Source: Bacillota bacterium
GTDB taxonomy: Bacteria > Bacillota > Clostridia > Acetivibrionales > DSM-1351
Length of the DNA stretch: 5,427 nucleotides
Reading direction: 5' to 3'
Assembly: GCA_023436515.1 (NCBI GenBank)
Contig: JAEZIV010000374.1
Span: 1-5,427 of the forward strand
The notes under the pieces were generated by a model. That model was not told the DNA's origin, did not search any database, and worked only from the letters and a program-made list of their open reading frames with translations. A program made the position numbers and the translations under genes. Below are positions 5,274-5,427 of this stretch, one piece after another. Within the stretch, counting starts at the first letter, position 1, and every line of letters begins with the position of its first letter.

Positions 5274-5427
5274 GCTGTTTGCGACAAGCAGACAGATAAA
5301 CCTTGAAACACAGCAATAACAGTGCTTTTGAGGAATGAAATCAAGATTGATATCTTGAGATGGACTTTGAAAAGTAAACAGTGACAAATACATGCAAAGA
5401 ACAGTAATGTTCTATGTAAGGACTCAA
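5274..5427 (+). ncRNA. Presumed 5' leader of a pre-16S rRNA transcript, with boxA-like element and hairpins (truncated by window edge)
   Basis: After P2 there is no credible coding frame but a string of RNA-like elements. A 7-bp hairpin lies at 5275-5291 (one G-U pair). A 7-bp hairpin with a 4-base loop lies at 5341-5358. A boxA-like TGGACTTTGAAAA at 5361-5373 is close to the TTCTTTGAAAAC seen in Firmicute rrn leaders, the antitermination signal read by NusB-NusE. A two-part stem lies at 5390-5417: ACAT with ATGT and AGAACA with TGTTCT, closed by a GTAA loop. The mature 16S gene, which would start near GAGTTTGATC, is not reached, so the assignment to an rRNA operon is inferred from these elements and from the lysS-rrn neighbourhood known in Bacillus. 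A tRNA operon leader is a lesser alternative. Confidence 0.65.

Noticed and set aside
5196..5393. 65-codon open frame on the minus strand
   Set aside because: It overlaps the P2 promoter and structured leader, has no ribosome binding site and looks fortuitous.

Overview
The window looks like chromosomal DNA of a low-GC, Gram-positive, clostridia-like Firmicute. The evidence is A/T-rich coding sequence, strong GGAGG-type ribosome binding sites, TTG and GTG starts, U-tract terminators, and a greA-lysS arrangement followed by rRNA-type tandem promoters. I favour a Ruminiclostridium-like member of the Clostridia, but the genus is a guess.

Layout, all genes on the + strand. The 3' end of greA (1-135) is followed by a strong hairpin terminator (193-227). 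Next are lysS (263-1759, class II lysyl-tRNA synthetase) and, 33 bp further on, a single-pass membrane protein with a degenerate J-domain (1793-2707). A partner-switching sigma-factor module follows: an RsbV-like STAS antagonist (2796-3113), an RsbW-like anti-sigma protein whose ATP-binding motifs are eroded (3190-3579), a SigB-family sigma factor (3583-4329), and a second, separate anti-sigma-type HATPase with intact motifs (4404-4823). A 10-bp hairpin with a U-tract (4963-4990) closes the module. The last 300 bases carry two consensus housekeeping promoters (5124-5153 and 5239-5267) and a structured leader with a boxA-like element. This is what precedes a ribosomal RNA operon; the 16S gene would lie just outside the window.

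The most interesting part is the sigma module. Two near-identical sigma-B-type promoter motifs (GTTTA, 14-base gap, GGGTA) sit in the only two substantial gaps inside the module. One is right after rsbV and in front of rsbW-sigB; the other is between sigB and the second kinase. The inferred circuit is that the sigma factor raises its own synthesis and that of both HATPase proteins, but not that of the antagonist. The adjacent RsbW has lost the N-box asparagine position, the G1 aspartate and the G2 glycine, while the downstream HATPase keeps all three. This suggests that sigma binding and antagonist phosphorylation are split between two proteins, or that the two form a heterodimer. Each promoter also overlaps a dyad whose centre lies exactly 11 bases after the first G of GGGTA, near the expected transcription start.
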